Part shown: positions 47,330 to 59,849 of the stretch, piece by piece
How the letters are laid out: each line of letters opens with the position of its first letter
Position numbering within the stretch: the stretch's first letter is position 1
NCBI RefSeq assembly: GCF_003265705.1
Contig: NW_020312968.1
Span: 5,145,184-5,209,183, forward strand
Direction: 5' to 3'
Length of the DNA: 64,000 bases
Origin: Callorhinus ursinus
Lineage: Eukaryota; Chordata; Mammalia; Carnivora; Otariidae
Program-made: the position numbers and the translations under genes
Notes under the pieces: model-generated
What the model saw: the letters and a program-made list of their open reading frames with translations, nothing else
What the model was told of the DNA's origin: nothing
The model's database searches: none

Positions 47330-49720
47330 TTAACTGTTTTACACAATATTTGCTATGTTTTGGTGTGTTAATTTTTTCATTTCCTTTGCTGTATAGTATT
47401 CCATTAAATGAATATTCTGCAATTTAGCTGACATTTCTCTTGTTGATGGGCATTAGGTCTGCTTCCCATATGGGACTATTACAAATTATGCAGCTATGAA
47501 ACTCTTGTACATGTATGTTGCTGGAATATACATGTGTTTTTATGGGCATATATTTAGGAGTAGAATTGCTGGGTCATGAGATATGCTTACATCTAACCTT
47601 AGCATATATTGCCAAGCAATTTTCCAAATGATTTTGCAAATTTGCCCTCTACCAGCCTTTTATAATAGTTCCCAGTGCTTCTCTTTCTCAACAGCACTTG
47701 GCATTGTCAGTCTTCTTACCTTTAGTTATTCTGGTGGGTATGTACTATCATCTTTTTGTGACTTTAATTTGTATTTCTGTAATGACTACAAAAGTTAAGC
47801 ACTCTTGCAAATGTTTATAGGGCATGTTTATATCTTCTTTCATTAAGTGCCTCTTCAAGTCTTTTGCTTATTTTTTATTTCTGGTTGTTTGTCTTTTACT
47901 GAAGGATTTGTAGTTCTTTATATTTTGTGGATACAAGCATTTTCTTGATTATATGGGCTATAAATATGTTCCCCAACTATGTGGCCTGCCTACTCACTAT
48001 TTTGTGACTTATGGTAAGCATTCATTATCTTAATATGGTCCAATTTTTCAACATTATTTTAGATATAGTAATTTTTGTGTCATTTTAGGAAAATCATTGT
48101 TTACCCCAAGATCATGAAGCTATCTTAATATATTTTATGTGTTTTATTGCTTCCTTTTTACTTTTAATCCTATACTTTATCTGGTATTTATTTTTATGCA
48201 TGGTCTGAAGTAGGGATTAAGTTTCTTTTTTCTTCTCCCCTATATAGGTCTTATTGACCCAGGACCATTTGTCAAAAATGTCCTTCTCTACTGTTCTCCA
48301 GTGCCACCTTCATCATAATTCAAATATCCCTGTAGGTGTGGGTCTGTTTCTGAATTCTCTATGCTGTTGTTGATTTAGCTATCCTTGCACAAATCCCACA
48401 GTCTTAATGTTGCTTTAAAAACAAGTCTTCATGTCTGGTGAAGCAATGCTTACCTCCTTTTTCTTTTTCAATTTGACTTATCTCTTCTTGACTTTTTGCA
48501 TTCACATACAAATTTTAGGGATCACTTGTCAATTTCTATACACACATACACACAATCCCTCCTGGGATTTTTGATTTTGACTGAATTAAACTTACAGATC
48601 AATTTGGTGAGAACTGATATCTTTGCAATACTGTTTTGCAATCCATGAACATGACATATTTTTCCATTTGTTCTTTTCTTCTTTAACCTTTTTAAATTAC
48701 GTTTTATGGTTTTGTTAGAGGTATTAACATGTTTGCTAGATTTATTCTCAGATAGTGAATATTTCTGATGCTTTTGTAAATAGTATAATCATAAAATGTA
48801 ATTTTCAAATGTTTTGGTTGATATGTAGGAATACAACTGATTTTTAATATTAGCCTTGCATCTGCAGCCTTGCAAGACTCTTGCAGTAATTCTTTTTTTT
48901 TTAATTTAAAGATTTTATTTATTTGAGAGAGAGAGAATGTGAGAGAGAGCAAGAAACAGCATGAGCAGGGGGAGGGGTAGAGAGAGAGAGGGAGAAGTAG
49001 ACTCCCCGCTGAGCAGGGAGCCCAGTGTGACTGGGGCTTGACCCCAGAACCCCAGATCATGACCTAGGCCAAAGACAGACACTTAAGCGACTGAGCCACC
49101 CAGGCTCCCTGTTGCAGTAATTCTAATAATTTTTTTCTGTCGATTCCTTACAATATTCTACATAAACCCTGAAACCATTTGCAAATACCACAAATCTTCA
49201 TTTCCAATCTCTTTACCATTTATGTATGTATATATGTGTGTATGTATATATGTATGTATGTATGTATTTGCCGTATTTCACTGGCTAGGATCTTCAGTAC
49301 AATGTTAAATAGAAGTGGTGATAGTGGTCATCTTTGTGTTATGCCTAGTCTCAGAGAGGAAGGTTTCACCATTTCACCCCCAAATGTTTGCTGTGCTTTT
49401 TTTTTAATACTCTATTGGGTTAAGCAAGTCTCCTTCCTTTACTAGTTTTCTAAACGTTTTTTCTTTTACTATGAAGTGATATTGATATTTATAAAATCTT
49501 TTAGCATACTTTTCTGTTTATTCTGTTAATATGGTGAAAATAGTTTTCCCCCTTTTTGCTGTTAATATAGTGAAATACACTGATTAGTTTTCTAATATTA
49601 AACCAGTCCTATATTTTTATATTCCTGGAATAAATTATACTTGTTTTCTCTGAATTATGACATATACACACACACATACAAACTCCACAACCATATTTAG
49701 TATTAACACACTGAATCATG
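47330..49720 (-). mobile_element. Degenerate LINE-1, 3' half, with ORF2 reverse-transcriptase relic
   Basis: Antisense L1 3' UTR phrases fill 47330-48880 ('ggagtagaattgctgggtca', 'taatttgtatttctgtaatg'). 49260-49370 ('cactggctaggatcttcagt', 'atagtggtcatctttgtg') corresponds to the reverse-transcriptase region of ORF2. Reading frames are broken by stops and indels. A can-SINE interrupts it at 48894-49111, and a TATG simple repeat sits at 49218-49266. Confidence 0.7.
48894..49111 (-). mobile_element. can-SINE with perfect 13-bp target duplication
   Basis: TTGCAGTAATTCT at 48881-48893 and 49112-49124. Head end GAGCCACCCAGGCTCCC. Confidence 0.95.
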
Positions 49721-50049
49721 TGAGATGTAGATGTTAATTCAGTATGCTGATGTTTTTGTTAGTATTTCTTTTAATTAGGTTATGAAAAGAAATCACGTAT
49801 TATGGAAAATTATATGCTAGACATTTACCCATTTTCTCATTCAATCCTACAGCCTTACTACATATATATCACCAAACTTTCTGTATATAAGGAAATTAAA
49901 ACTCAAATCATTGATCTAATTTTCTAAGCCATGAAGATAACATATTTAATTTCGGGTTTCCTGTTTCAATACTGGTAGATGCCCCGTTCAACACACTTCA
50001 AAATGCTGTGAAGTCTGATCTTCTAGATGGTACTGAAATGTTGTAAGAA

Positions 50050-50245
50050 TACAGGAGATCTGCAGTCAGAGAAGTTTGGGGACAAGGTCCAGCTTTGTAA
50101 CTCACTGTGTGACTTTGGATAAGTGGCTTGAACACTTTAAACCTCAGTTTCTTCACCTATAAAATGGTGAGAATAGTAACCACTTCATCAACATGGGATG
50201 GGGATTAAATAAAATGAAAAGAACTTTAATAGACATAGGACTATT
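50050..50245 (+). mobile_element. MIR SINE
   Basis: 'cactgtgtgactttggataa', 'acctcagtttcttcacctat', 'ataaaatggtgagaatagta'. Confidence 0.8.
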
Positions 50246-50320
50246 CAGATTTTCTATTTTGGGGGCTCAGTTTTGGTATGTTGTGTTTTTCTAGAAATTT
50301 GACTTTATTATTTAAATTTT

Positions 50321-50505
50321 CTTTTCTGAGAGAGCCAGCACCTGCCTTGAAGTGAGGTGGGGGACAGAAGCAGAGGGAGAGGGGAAGCAGACTTCCCACT
50401 GAGTGCAGAGCCCAAAGTGGGGCTCCATCTCACAACCCTCAGATCATGACCTGAGCCAAAACCAAGAGTCCCGACTCTTAACTGACTGAGCCACCCAGGC
50501 GCCCC
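50321..50505 (-). mobile_element. can-SINE ('aaccaagagtcccg' subtype)
   Basis: Target duplication TGACTTTATTATTTAAATTTT / TGGCTTTATTTATTTAAATTTT. Head end GAGCCACCCAGGCGCCCC. Confidence 0.9.
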
Positions 50506-50845
50506 TGGCTTTATTTATTTAAATTTTCAAATATATTGGCATAGAGTTAATACAGTCATCTTACCATCTCTGTAACGCTATACCTTTGAACCTTATTCAT
50601 TTTACATCTTGTTTATTTGTGCCTTCTCTCTTTTTTCTCAGTGTATCTCTTTAGAAATTTATTTTGTATTCTTTTCAATGACTCAACTTTTATTTTGTTG
50701 ATCATCTCTATCTTAAGTTCTTTCTTTTTCTTTACTGTCTGCTCTTTATTTTTCCTTTCCTTCTGTTTACTCTGGGTTTAGTTACTGATCTTTAAAAACT
50801 TCTTGAGATGGATGCATAAGTCATTGATTTTTCAGCCTTCCTTCT

Positions 50846-51419
50846 TTTTTTTAATTTTTTTATTGTTATGTTAATCACCATATATTACATAATTTGTTTT
50901 GGTGTACTGTTCCATGATTCATTGTTTGTTCATAACACCCAGTGCTCCATGCAGAACGTGCCCTCCTCAATACCCATCACCAGGCTAACCCATCCCCCCA
51001 CCCTCCTCCCCTCCAGAAATCTCAGTTTGTTTTTCAGAGTCCATCATCTCTCCTGGTTCGTCTCCCCCTCTGACTTACTCCCTTCATTCTTCCTCTCCTG
51101 CTATCTTCTTCTTTTTCTTTTTTCTTAACATATGTTGCGTTATTTGTTTCAGAAGTACAGATCTGTGATTCAACAGTCTTACACAATTCACAGCGCTCAC
51201 CGTAGCACATACCCTCCCCAATGTCTATCACCCAGCCACCCCATCCCTCCCACCCCCCACCACTCCAGCAACCCTCAGTTTGTTCCTGAGATTAAGAATT
51301 CCTCATATCAGTGAGGTCATATGATACATGTCTTTCTCTGATTGACTTATTTCACTCAGCATAACACCCTCCAGTTCCATCCACGTCGTTGCAAATGGCA
51401 AGATCTCATTCCTTTTGAT
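50846..51419 (-). mobile_element. Young carnivore LINE-1 3' end with 16-bp target duplication
   Basis: TTCAGCCTTCCTTCTT at 50830-50845 and again from about 51420. T-rich start, 'atgttaatcaccatatatta', 'cacccagtgctccatgcaga', 'cacgtcgttgcaaatggcaa'. The surrounding 50530-50830 is older antisense L1. Confidence 0.95.
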
Positions 51420-51472
51420 TTCAGCCTTCCTTCTTGAGCTAGGGCACAATGAAGGACCATAAGGCATATTAA

Positions 51473-51834
51473 CTACATTTATCTCCCTCGCGACTTTATA
51501 TATGCCAGTGTTATATATAATATGTATATATATTGTTGTGTATGTATATATATATCACACATATGAATATATATATGAGTATATATATTCATAGAGGAAT
51601 TACAGAAACAAAAAGCATAGTAATTTTCAATTACATATCTATAGCTCACTAAATTTATCTCCCTCCTGACTTCTTACATGCTATAGTTGTGTATTGTGTG
51701 TGTGTGTATATATATGCATATGTGTATATATACTATAATACACAGTACATATATATTTAGTATAAACATACATATATTTTATATGTATTTATAATACATA
51801 CAGTAAATACTATGCTTTCTGTTTCTGTAATTCC
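51473..51834. repeat. Complex local duplication with 27-bp inverted arms and TA/TG tracts
   Basis: A direct repeat of 'atttatctccctc(g/c)(c/t)gact' lies at 51478 and 51653. Inverted arms 51596-51622 and 51808-51834 differ by one base (core TTTCTGTAATTCC). TA/TG-rich sequence lies between. Confidence 0.85.
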
Positions 51835-51839
51835 CTTTA

Positions 51840-52200
51840 ATCTGGGCTATCCCTATAACTTGCTTTGACTAATAGAATGCAACATCATGACTTTGCGTAA
51901 CATCCAAGGCTGGATTTAAGAGATTTGTTAATTTCTGCTGCGAGCCCAAGCTGCGTGGAGAGATAAGTGGAGGAGAACAGAGGTACTTCAGTCAAAAGCT
52001 GCATCTGATCTTCCAGTCTATCACCAGCACTTCTTGCCACTTATGTGTATGGGCCATTTTCAGCATGGCCCAGTTGAGCATAATGACTATACCCCTAGCT
52101 GATACCATGTAGGACAGAAGAACCATCCAACTTAGCTCAGCTCACATTGCAGAATTGAGAGAGATAACAAAAGGTTGCTTTTGATGTAAGCCACAAAGGT
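51840..52200 (+). mobile_element. ERVL-MaLR LTR (MLT1-like)
   Basis: 'gctttgactaatagaatgca', 'ctgctgcgagcccaagctgc', 'gcacttcttgccacttatgt', 'ttgatgtaagccaca'. Solitary LTR relic. Confidence 0.55.
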
Positions 52201-52384
52201 TTACCAACCAGCAGCTGGCATCAAGAATTGAATGATTGCCAACTGAGCCCTATCACACCAACGGGAGGAAATGACATTATTTCCCGTGGACTGGCTACTA
52301 AATCCTAACCTTGAAAGTGTGAATATTAAATGTTATTGTCTGAAAGGAGCAACATAGGTCAGTGAAGAGGTTGACATTGCTCCT

Positions 52385-52434
52385 GTTATACTGTATGTTA
52401 ACCAACTGGAATTTAAATAAAAAATTAAAAAAAG
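52385..52434 (+). mobile_element. LINE-1 extreme 3' end
   Basis: 'gtatgttaaccaactggaat' followed by 'aaataaaaaattaaaaaaag'. Confidence 0.6.
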
Positions 52435-52471
52435 ATACCCAACCAACAAACAAAAAATAATTGAGTGAATT

Positions 52472-52766
52472 TGTGCACTGTTGGTGGGAATGTAAATTGG
52501 TATGGTTATAGTGGAAAACAGTATGGAGTTTCCTTAAAAAATTAAAAATAGAAATACCATATGATCCAGTAATTCCACTACTGAGTATTTACTCAAAGAA
52601 AACAAAAACACTAATTTGGAAAGATATGTGTACCCCTATGCTTACTGCTGCATTATTTACAATAGCTAACATATGGAAACAACTGAAGTGTCCATCGGTA
52701 GATGAATGAATAAAGAGGATGTGGTAGATATATATACATATTGAATGAATAAAGAGGATGTGTGTA

Positions 52767-52809
<43 letters not shown>

Positions 52810-53307
52810 CTCAGCCATAAAATAATGAGATCTTGCCATTTGTTACAACATGGATGGACATGCCATTTGTTACAACATGGATGGAAGGTATTAAGCTAAG
52901 TGAAATAAGTCAGGCAGAGGAAAACAAATACTATATGATTTCACTTATATGTGGAACCTAAAAAAGAAAACAAATGAACGAACAAACATACAGCAGAAAC
53001 AGACCCATAAACACAGAGAACGAATTGATGGTTGTCAGAGGAAAGGGGAGTGGGGGATGGGCAAAGTAAGTAAAGGGGTTTGGGGGTACAGGCTTCCAGT
53101 TATGAAATGAGTAAGTCATGGGATGAAAGGTACAGCATAGGGAAGAGAGTCAATGGTATTTTAATAGTGTTGTATGGAAACAGTTGTAGCCACACTTATG
53201 GTGAGCACAGCATAATAGATTTGTTGAATCACTATGTTGTATACCTGCAACTAATGTAACATTTTATGTCATCGATGCTTCCATAATAAAAGGAAAAAGA
53301 AAAAGGG
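52472..53307 (+). mobile_element. 5'-truncated LINE-1 (about 835 bp) with 13-bp target duplication
   Basis: AATTGAGTGAATT at 52459-52471 and 53308-53320. It starts 'tgtgcactgttggtgggaat' (ORF2 3' end) and carries the 3' UTR and an A-rich tail. It contains a (TG)n(TA)n tract at 52757-52807 and two internal short duplications. No intact reading frame. Confidence 0.95.
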
Positions 53308-53953
53308 AATTGAGTGAATTAATATACGACCTTCCTTTTTAAAATTTTTTAATAGTGATGAGATGTAATGGTGATTATCTGGATACCTTTCTGTCAATTC
53401 TTCATTATACGAAGAAGAAAAAAGTCAAATGTAGACTAGTAAAAGAAATAGTGGATGAAAATTAGCTGGGTTTTGGCAAAAGAACTGAAAATGCTTGGAA
53501 AAATTTTGACCTCTTTAATGCAATTATATACTTCTCTGGATATGAGGACATCATTTAAATACGGACTTGTAACAAACATCTTTGTTATTTCCTATTAGAA
53601 GGTAAGTATTATTAGTAAATTAGGCTATTTGGCACATAATGTAAAATCAGAAGTGAGCATGGGTGGACACTGTGTTTTATGAAGTTCAGCTCTAGTTTTG
53701 AGTTCTTATTTTTATTAAATTTCTCAGAAACAAAATAGCCCTATATCTTTAAGAAACGTGTCAGTATCTTAATACTTATTGTCATATGTTTATGGATTTT
53801 CAAAGCAAAGCACAAAACTATTTGGCTATAATTCAATGCCCATAATTCACAAATACAAGCCCGAACTATCTACACAAGGTGGTCATTATGTTTATCTTTA
53901 AGAAGTAAGGGAGACTTCTTAAATTTTGCAGTGAATCTGACAGCTAGTTCTTT

Positions 53954-54137
53954 TTTCTTTTTAAGATTTTATTTATTTATTTGAGAGAAAGAATGCAAGA
54001 GAGAGCACAAATGGTGGAGAGGGAGAAGCAGGCTGCCCATTGAGCAGGAAGCCTGATGTGGGGCTTGATCCCAGGACCCTGGGATCATGACCTAAGCCAA
54101 AGGCAGCCGCTTAACTGACTGAGTCACTCAGGCGCCC
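53954..54137 (-). mobile_element. can-SINE with 17-bp target duplication
   Basis: CTGACAGCTAGTTCTTT at 53937-53953 and 54138-54154. Head end GAGTCACTCAGGCGCCC. Confidence 0.95.
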
Positions 54138-54744
54138 CTGACAGCTAGTTCTTTAAACATAGTCTAAACCTCTTCATCTAGTTAAGTCCTTTTCCTCTTG
54201 CTTATTTTCTAATGGAAATAGAAAACATTTCTTAATCACAAGGATGATGCTCAGTAATTATTACTTAAAGAAGCAAGTGATAAAAAAAACCCAGAATTTT
54301 TAATTTTTTTGGGAAAGGGAAAGAATCAAAATACTAAAAAAGGAGATAGGGAGGGAAAAAGCCAGGTACTCAGCATTTAAAGAATACATTTTTACGGTAT
54401 GTCCCATGTGTCTTCACTGCCAAAACTGCCTTTTGCATACATAAAGAAATAAGATTTTTGTTGAGGAGGCTACAAACAGATTCTTCCAATTTTCATTTTC
54501 TCTATGGTGTGAAAAGAGTGCAGTGACAGACCTTTCATACTTTATACAGTTTTCATTTTAAAGAAGAAGAAAAATTCAAGGAACCAAAGGAATATCAATA
54601 GTTATTTGACATCATAAAAGACTTAAACTTTCAAGAAAATAAACATCAAAGCCTTTATTATTTCTGATGGAATAGCATCTATCTCACTTCCTAAGAATAA
54701 GCCACTATGAGGACACATGGGATTTTTAGCATTTAAATACACAC

Positions 54745-55570
54745 TGATAAAATTTCAGCATGTATTGTCTAGGAACAAGGACATTCTCCTCTATAAAAAA
54801 ATAAAGTTATTACACTGTGTAAATTTAGCATTGACAATTCTATTATCTTCCACAGAGTTCATACGCAAATTTCCCCAACTGTCTCAATGGTATCTTTTAT
54901 AACTTCTTGTTGTTTTATTTGATTCAAGATCCAACCAAGAATCATGTGTTAATATTTCATTTGCCATGTCTCTTTAGTCTCCTTAATCTAGTGTGGTGGT
55001 TTCCCAGCCTTTTTGTGTCTTTCATGATATTGGCATTTTCGAAAACATCTAGCTATTTGTGTTGAAAAATGCCCTTGTTTGGATTCTTTCTTCATGATTA
55101 AATCCAAGTTAAACATTTTTGATTGAATACTATATAGATGATATTGTGACTTCTGTGGCTCAGATTGCTATATTTGATTATTTTATGGTTAAGGCGGTAT
55201 CTGCCAGACTTTTCCACTGTAATTGATACGTAGTCTATAAAGGGATACTTTGACCCAGTGAATAGCTTGTTCCTAACACTTCTACACCCATTAGTTTTCT
55301 TTCTTTTTTTAAGCTTCTATTTATTTATTTCAGAAAGAGAGGAAGAAAGCATGAGCTGGGAGAGGGACAGAGGGAGAGGGAGAAGCAAACTCCTCACTGA
55401 GCAGAGAGCCTGACACAGGACTCAATCCTAGGACCCTGAGATCATGACCTGAACTGAAGGCAGACACTTAACCAACTGAGGCACCCAGGCGCCCCACCCG
55501 TTAGTTTGCTTGACTGAATCAATGGTTATCTTGGTGGATACAATACAGTGAATTTCTGTTTCTATTGCCT
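54745..55570 (-). mobile_element. Old LINE-1 relic interrupted by a SINE
   Basis: 'ctaggaacaaggacattctc', 'caatggtatcttttataact', 'tttcttcatgattaaatcca', 'gaatactatatagatgatat'. A related relic lies at 59220-59560. Confidence 0.6.
55303..55494 (-). mobile_element. can-SINE
   Basis: CACCCATTAGTTTTCTT / CACCCGTTAGTTTGCTT flank it. Head end GAGGCACCCAGGCGCCC. Confidence 0.9.
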
Positions 55571-55971
55571 GAGGGATTTTGCCACTTTTTCTACTGAGTT
55601 AATGTAGTGCATGTGTTTTGTTTAGAGTTATCTAATATCCTTGGCTCCTTCCTAACCATATCCCAAATTGCCCTACTCCAATTCAGATTTCCACTCTCCT
55701 CTTCCCCTCCATGAGATTTGGAGCTCCTCCTCAGCTCTGGGGGTGTGCCTAGATGACAATCTAATCTCACCTCTATGACCATGATGAGTGCTTCAAGAAT
55801 GCCTGTCATCCCAAGCCATAAGGAGATCAGTGACTACGTTTGTGCTGAGACTTCTGCAAACATGAAGCTCTCTCTTTTACAAGAAGTATCAGAGGTAGCC
55901 ATGACTCTCTCCCAGGAACTTCATACTGTGTGCCTAAATTAGCCAGCTGACTACCCAGCAAGTACTATCGT

Positions 55972-56370
55972 TATGGGCTGAAATTATGTCCCTTCCCCCC
56001 CTCCAACTCATACATTGAAGTCTTAACCCCTAGTAGTCGTAACTCGGAATGTGACTATATTTGGAGATGGGGCCTTTAAAGAGGTGATTAAGGTAAAATG
56101 AGGTCATATGGGTAGGCCCTAATCCAATGGGGCTGGTATCCTTAAAAGGGAGAAGATAAGACACAGACATACAGAGAAAAGGCCATGTGAAGATAAAGGA
56201 AAAAGACGGCCATCCACAAGCAAAGAAGCGAGCCCTCAGAAGAAAGCAACCCCCAGCTGACACTTTGATCTCAGACTTCCAGCTTCCAGAACTGTGAAGA
56301 AATAAATTTCTGCTGTTTAAGCCACCCAATCTGCGGTGCCTTGTGATGGCAACCCCAGCGGACTAATACA
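55972..56370 (+). mobile_element. ERVL-MaLR LTR (MLT1-like), nearly full length
   Basis: 'gtgactatatttggagatgg', 'aaagaggtgattaaggtaaa', 'ccatgtgaagataaaggaaa', 'agacttccagcttccagaac', 'tgtttaagccacccaatctg', ends 'actaatacagc'. Solitary LTR. Confidence 0.8.
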
Positions 56371-57246
56371 GCCATCTTGACGTGAAATGATGGTGAGACT
56401 CCTGAGCTATGGAAATAGCCTATGGAATCTGAGGGTGGAACCAACGTCACAGAATGCAGGAGCGGAGAGATACAGAGAACCAGCTCTAAAATCAACATTA
56501 AGATAAGCCAAACTTCCCACAAAAAGTATTGAGTTAAGCGAACCAGTACATTTTCTTAAATGCTCAAACCAATTTAAAATGTGTATTTTTTTTTCAAAAT
56601 GCAGATTGCCACAGGTACAGGGAGTATAACCCCGCCAGTCTAGCCCCTTCCTGCCTAGCCTAGAATTGCTGACCAGCTTCAGATTATCTAGGTCATGCAA
56701 GGTGGAGGCAAGCGCTCAGGAGAAGTCAGAGGGAATAGCTCGAGTTTCCTAGGGGAAGGATGAACTAATCTGGTGACCACTGGGGGTGGGCTATGGGGAG
56801 CTATGAGCCTTCATGGAATGGGTGTGGTCTTCCTTGGAGACAGGGCAGAAGTTCCAGTTGGAAGAGTGATGAGTTATTACCAAAGTTCAGTGGAGAGAAA
56901 CTGAAGAAGAAAAATGTGTAGAATTGGGCTTTGCCCTTTGTCCAGTGATGGCTCTGCTATCCTGTTCCCAATTTCTCTATCATTGTGGCTCCTGTCCTTA
57001 CAATCAAAGTTATCATACTAATCTGTATCTCAATGGCAAGGTGTGAGTATGAATTGAACAATTTGTAGGCCATTTCAATTATTTTGGAGAAAAATCCTTG
57101 ACCTCTAGATACAAGTTCTGACCTGAATTTTTCTTATTTAATGCATCTGTGGTGGTACTTTAAAGAAAAGCAACTTGATAAACTTAAGACATAATGTAAA
57201 GATTCACTGATAATTTATGTGTTTGTTTTAGCTCCCCATGCTAATT
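56371..57246. other. No recognised features
   Basis: Moderate GC at 56.4-56.9 kb, frames short and overlapping on the same strand. Nothing assigned. Confidence 0.4.
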
Positions 57247-57261
57247 AAAAATAAGTGTATG

Positions 57262-57371
57262 TGGGGTGCCTGAGTGGCTTAGTCGGTTAGGCACTGGACT
57301 ACTGGTTTTGGCTCAGGTCATGGTCTCAGGGTCCTCTCTCTCAGATAAATAAATAAAAATCTTAAAAAAAT
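57262..57371 (+). mobile_element. can-SINE with internal deletion
   Basis: Head GGGGTGCCTGAGTGGCTTAG, then a jump from 'catggtctcagggtcc' to 'tctctctcagataaat'. About 70 bp of the body is missing. Target duplication AAAAATAAGTGTATG (57247) / AAAAATAACTGTATG (57372). Confidence 0.9.
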
Positions 57372-57389
57372 AAAAATAACTGTATGAGT

Positions 57390-59215
57390 CTTAGGGAATC
57401 ACACATGAAATTAATGTTCTCCCAGTTATGCTAATATTGCATACTTTTAATGAGAATAACTGTATAAAATCTAATAAAATACCTAGATTCAACTTCTAAG
57501 AGCATAGAGAACTTCCATTTACTTATGACCTAAGCATTATTTTGATTTCAAAAAGAGGTATAGTTTCTTTGATTTTTATAAAGCAAAACTTAACCATTTT
57601 AAAAAGAATTTATTTTTATTGCTAGCAAATAAATAAACATGACACCTTATCAAGTCTACTAAAAATCAAAGAAAGGGACTGTCAATCTTACATACGTTTT
57701 GTGTTTAATGAGCTTCATCTAGGGCCAGTACTTGGAATAAGTAGCAAATGTAGAAGATGTCAGGGTCATCTCAGTTCCTAGATGTTTTGTGTCAACTTCT
57801 TTGTCTTGAGGTCCCTTCTGTATCTTTAAGGAAAAGCAACATATGTACTAGGTGGGTTCTAGCAGGCTCTGTGATTGATAGCACAGTTTCTTGGAGAGTC
57901 CAGGTTACTCATTTTTGCTTTCGTTAGAAGTGAAATCCTACTTAGCAGAGTGCTCTTGGGATCTAGATTACCTATACATCATTGCACCTGTGAACTTGTA
58001 GCAGGATAAATTCCAAAAGGTTAGACTGTTGATCAATAAGCATATCTTATTTTTCTCCAAAGTTTTTAAGTGTGTAAGACTTAACAAAATACTCACAATG
58101 GAATGCGACCACGTCCAGGGTGTAACTTCGGTATCCACGGGAAACTGTCATCTGGCCAATTCGGCAGCCCTCCAAAGCCAATCTTCCTCTGTACCCCCTC
58201 AGTCCCGACTACAATCACGTTCCTCACCATGGTCAGGACACCTTTGTGAAATACATGTAGTCTGCTATCAAGGAAGAAAAAGGTGGCACGTACAGGGGTC
58301 TCACTGCTCGGTGGTGAAACAAGCAGGAACACTAGGGAAGGTTTCAGCCAGCTCTTCAGTTGAATTTAAGTGATGCAGTCAAACTGAAATAGAATCACAG
58401 ACATTTAAGAGAGGGCTTCATTCTTCTCTCTGACTCTTCCCTAAGACGGATGCCTAGGCTTATGACTTTAAACCTTCATTCTCCGAGTGTGGAGGTTTGC
58501 TGAGAACATCTTTCCTATAGCTTCTTCCTGCCCCCCTCCCCTTCTCCTTTGTCAGTTGGTTTCAGCCTCCCATGGCCCTTCCAACCGTCTCTGGGCATGG
58601 GAACTCTTCTTACTTTAGATTTCCTTGAAAGATGGGGTGGGAATAGAGTTGAGTCCCTTGGATCCCAAGAAAGAAAGGGAGTGTGCATGGGCCCTCACCA
58701 TTTGGGTTCTCATGTTGGATCACTAAAACAAACCTTTACCCTTCAAAGATCTTTGCTCCTCCTAGTCTTTATTGCACTACAAGAATTGTTTTCTCTCCTT
58801 AGCCCTGAATTACATGACACTACTAATCATGCCATTTTTAAACTTACCAGTTCTTATGACTTGGTTTATGGAATCCTGTATAACCAGGTCCCTCTCACCT
58901 CACCCCTTCCGTTTTCCTCTCAGTCACTCCCCTGACACCTCTGTGCTCTAGATGTATTGGATTTCACGGGTTTCCAACGCTTAACTACCTCAAGGCATTC
59001 ATAAATGTTTGTGTCTAGAATGATTTCTTAACACCTCGCACTGTATTTCACCCTGAGCTCTTCTTCCTCTTTCAGGAATCATCTTAAGTGCTTTTCAGGA
59101 AATTTAAATGCTACCTTCTGATGCAAACCCCCTTAGAGACAAGGCTATATTCCCCTGCCAGGTCCTGTAGCATCCTATACAACTCCTTTGCTGCAAACGT
59201 CTTTAAAAACAAACC
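57390..59215. other. Low-repeat interval with moderate GC
   Basis: Contains open frames of 114 and 128 codons (58029-58373, 58549-58935, plus strand) and one of 79 codons on the minus strand overlapping the first. No known domain, no splice-bounded exon recognised. 58940-59110 may be L2. Confidence 0.4.
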
Positions 59216-59219
59216 TTTG

Positions 59220-59560
59220 TAGGATAAGTGTGTAATTTTAAACTTAAAGAAGTTGGAAGAATAGTAAGTGGAACATTCTTTACCCCGATTCACCTACTGT
59301 CAATATCTTGTTTCATTAGCTTTATCATTTGCATTCCCCCCCACATGCTCACATATAATATTGTTCTGAACCATTGGAGTGTAGGTTGCATATGTCATAG
59401 CCTTTTATCCTTAGACACTTCAGAATATATTTTCTAAGAATGGGAATATTCTCTTTCATAACCACAGTAGATAGAGTTATGAGCCTCAGTAAACTTAACA
59501 TTGATATATCCCTTTTACCTAAATGCCATCCATAAACTATTTTTGTTGATTCACCCACTA
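59220..59560 (-). mobile_element. Old LINE-1 relic
   Basis: 'ggaacattctttaccccgat', 'atgtcatagccttttatcct', 'cttaacattgatatatccct' match the same L1 region type as 54745-55300. Confidence 0.6.
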
Positions 59561-59647
59561 GGACAGGGTGTGGTTCAGGCTCTTCTACTTATCTCTTTAG
59601 TCTTCCTTAATTCAGAAAACTTCCTTAGCTTTTCTCTTGTCTGCCTG

Positions 59648-59690
59648 TCTATCTATCCATCTATCTATCATCATCTATCTATCTATCTTT
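59648..59690 (+). repeat. (ATCT)n microsatellite
   Basis: Imperfect ATCT/ATCC units with one ATC slip. Confidence 0.9.
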
Positions 59691-59699
59691 TTAAAGAAT

Positions 59700-59845
59700 A
59701 AGAGTCCCGTTTCCTTATGTCTGTCCTCCTTGCTGGAGAGTAATCACCAAGAGGGTGGTGACCAACTTCATTTTATTTACTTTTTTAGCTCCAGAACTAA
59801 CGACAGGGCCTGGCACATTACAGGCATGAAATAAGTGTTGACTGG
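59700..59845 (+). mobile_element. L2 LINE 3' end relic
   Basis: 'gacagggcctggcacattac' and 'gaaataagtgttgactgg'. Confidence 0.6.
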
Positions 59846-59849
59846 AGTC

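Noticed and set aside
49179..49720. Possible reverse-transcriptase gene
   Set aside because: Homologous to LINE-1 ORF2, but the frame is broken and the element is an old relic.
39780..56370. Proviral genes next to the three MaLR LTRs
   Set aside because: Each is a solitary, diverged LTR with no internal coding sequence nearby.
59648..59690. CRISPR-like regular repeats (also other tetranucleotide tracts)
   Set aside because: Simple tandem microsatellites without unique spacers.
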